From assembly GCA_023423065.1 (NCBI GenBank), contig JAFAGC010000066.1, positions 1 to 38,983 on the forward strand: DNA of 38,983 bases, given 5' to 3'. Positions 37,933 through 38,983 of this stretch are shown piece after piece. The DNA is from Pseudomonadota bacterium. GTDB lineage: Bacteria > Pseudomonadota > Gammaproteobacteria > Steroidobacterales > Steroidobacteraceae. The notes under the pieces were generated by a model. It was not told the origin of the DNA. It did no database searches and saw only the letters and a program-made list of their open reading frames with translations. How positions within the stretch are numbered: the stretch's first letter is position 1; every line of letters starts with the position of its first letter. The position numbers and the translations under genes are program-made.

Positions 37933-38983
37933 TCAGTTGAACGAATAGCCCACCGAAGTAGTCAGGCCGTAGTCGTCCTTCTCCGCCGCGGGATCCGGCG
38001 GATTCGTGTCGTAGCTGTGATAGAGCGACACATCGACGAACAGGTCCGAGACGATCTCCTGCCGCAGCGAGAAGTTGAGCTTGGTGCGATTTCGGTCCGA
38101 CTCGGTGAGGCTGTGAAAGAGCTGCAGCGTCGAGTTCAGCGAAATCTTCGGCTTGTTGAATTTGAAGATCCGCCAGCTCCCGCCCGCGAGCGCCTCGAGG
38201 CTCTGCTGGCTGTCGTTGATCCCGGTGGCCCACTCCTCCAGCGCGACGAGGCCGAGGAGTCCCGACAATTCGGCGCGCGCGCTCTGGTAGAAGTACCGCC
38301 CCACGCCGCCACCGAACGTGAAGCGCGCCTCGATGCCGGTTTCCTCGTTGCGCTCCAGCGAAGTGAGGCCGGACCAGAAGCGGCGATTCGGCCGGAACCA
38401 CTGGTAGTGAAAGCCCGCGTTGCTGCGATCGAGCGTTCCCTGCCGCGGATCCTTGGTCGAATGCGCGTCGAGATCGAGCGCCCACGCGAAGGTCGGCGCA
38501 CGGTACGCGAAGTTGGCCGAGCCGCCGAGCGTCATGATGTCGCTCGCCTTCGCGTAATCGAGCCCGACGGAGAACGAGCCTTCGAGACGCCGGAGGAAAG
38601 TCTTTTCGGACGGCGCGATGCGCGTGACACGGGCCATCTCGATCGGCCGATCGTCTTCGGGAGAAAACCGCACGGCCAACTGCCCGCGCGGCGCCTCGCC
38701 GAGCGAGCCATGGAACCTTCCGCCCGCATCGTCCTCGACGACGAACATCTGCGCGCTCTCGACGTTGACCACGTCCAGCCACTCGATGGCGACGGTCGAC
38801 ATCGAGTCGGTGCTGAGCCTGAGTTCGCCGTACTCCAACCCGACGATCTCCCCGGTCACCCGGTCGCCGTTCCTCAGGTGCACGACGTCGACCTTTTCGC
38901 GCGCCGCGCCGAACGCGTCGGTAGCTAGAGCCGTCGCGAGACAGATTCCGACGACCCCGACCCACGAACGGTGAATCCTGGAC
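37933..38983 (-). CDS. DUF481-type outer-membrane protein (5' end beyond window)
   Basis: A beta-rich protein. The frame stays open to the window edge: upstream of an internal GTG (38883) it reads ...HRSWVGVVGICLATALATDA-FGAAREKVDVV, a signal peptide, so the true start lies past 38983. The mature N-terminus (VVHLRNGDRVTGEIVGLEYG and following) is a small beta domain. From about residue 100 of the GTG-start version it shows alternating aromatic strands (FSVGLDYAKASD, then FAYRAPTFAWALDLDAHSTK), ending in SVGYSFN with a C-terminal aromatic-rich barrel end. This matches DUF481 (YdiY-like) outer-membrane proteins. Function is unknown. Confidence 0.8.
   Translation of the reverse strand, partial: SRIHRSWVGVVGICLATALATDAFGAAREKVDVVHLRNGDRVTGEIVGLEYGELRLSTDSMSTVAIEWLDVVNVESAQMFVVEDDAGGRFHGSLGEAPRGQLAVRFSPEDDRPIEMARVTRIAPSEKTFLRRLEGSFSVGLDYAKASDIMTLGGSANFAYRAPTFAWALDLDAHSTKDPRQGTLDRSNAGFHYQWFRPNRRFWSGLTSLERNEETGIEARFTFGGGVGRYFYQSARAELSGLLGLVALEEWATGINDSQQSLEALAGGSWRIFKFNKPKISLNSTLQLFHSLTESDRNRTKLNFSLRQEIVSDLFVDVSLYHSYDTNPPDPAAEKDDYGLTTSVGYSFN

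Overview
The window is high-GC DNA from a gammaproteobacterium. Its core is a chromosome-origin region in the usual gammaproteobacterial order: mnmE, yidC, yidD, rnpA and rpmH run leftwards, and dnaA, dnaN, recF and gyrB run rightwards. The tamA-tamB pair, the natAB-type ABC genes beside mnmE and a REP-like palindrome suggest the Xanthomonadales / Lysobacterales / Steroidobacterales neighbourhood. That placement is inference from gene content and style, not from a search. No tRNA, rRNA or CRISPR array was seen, and no stretch over 300 bases lacks a gene.

Region 1 (1-9450): a small GIY-YIG endonuclease gene sits between two 42-base inverted repeats. It is followed by the outer-membrane/periplasmic translocation pair tamA-tamB, a membrane protein, an Asp-box lipoprotein on the minus strand, and a DUF2007 gene. 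A REP-like palindrome and a terminator separate this block from mnmG. Leucine codons are almost all CTG here. To the right of mnmG CTC becomes common, so the two sides may have different histories or the contig may be chimeric.

Region 2 (9452-19638): mnmG (minus), a small secreted protein, a TAP-like secreted alpha/beta hydrolase, a two-gene ABC exporter, a small HExxH protein, then the mnmE-yidC-yidD-rnpA-rpmH cluster for tRNA modification, membrane protein insertion, RNase P and L34.

Region 3 (19639-27725): dnaA, a probable oriC with four DnaA-box-like sites, dnaN, recF and gyrB. Two near-consensus parS sites lie in recF, and the second abuts the gyrB promoter. gyrB is interrupted in frame by a 570-residue intein placed exactly before the TOPRIM TDADVDG motif. 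The intein has a serine first residue, two LAGLIDADG motifs and an embedded XRE-type helix-turn-helix. This is the most striking element in the window.

Region 4 (27762-38983): accessory genes. They are a MORN-like protein, two overlapping DUF1801 genes, a tightly coupled three-gene operon (unknown protein, GMC oxidoreductase with a cysteine motif, VioB/RebD-type ferritin-like protein) preceded by a palindrome, a coupled SDR plus flavin amine oxidase pair, a secreted TPR protein, a secreted amidase, and a DUF481-type outer-membrane protein cut by the window end. The three-gene redox operon is the best candidate here for an undescribed pathway.
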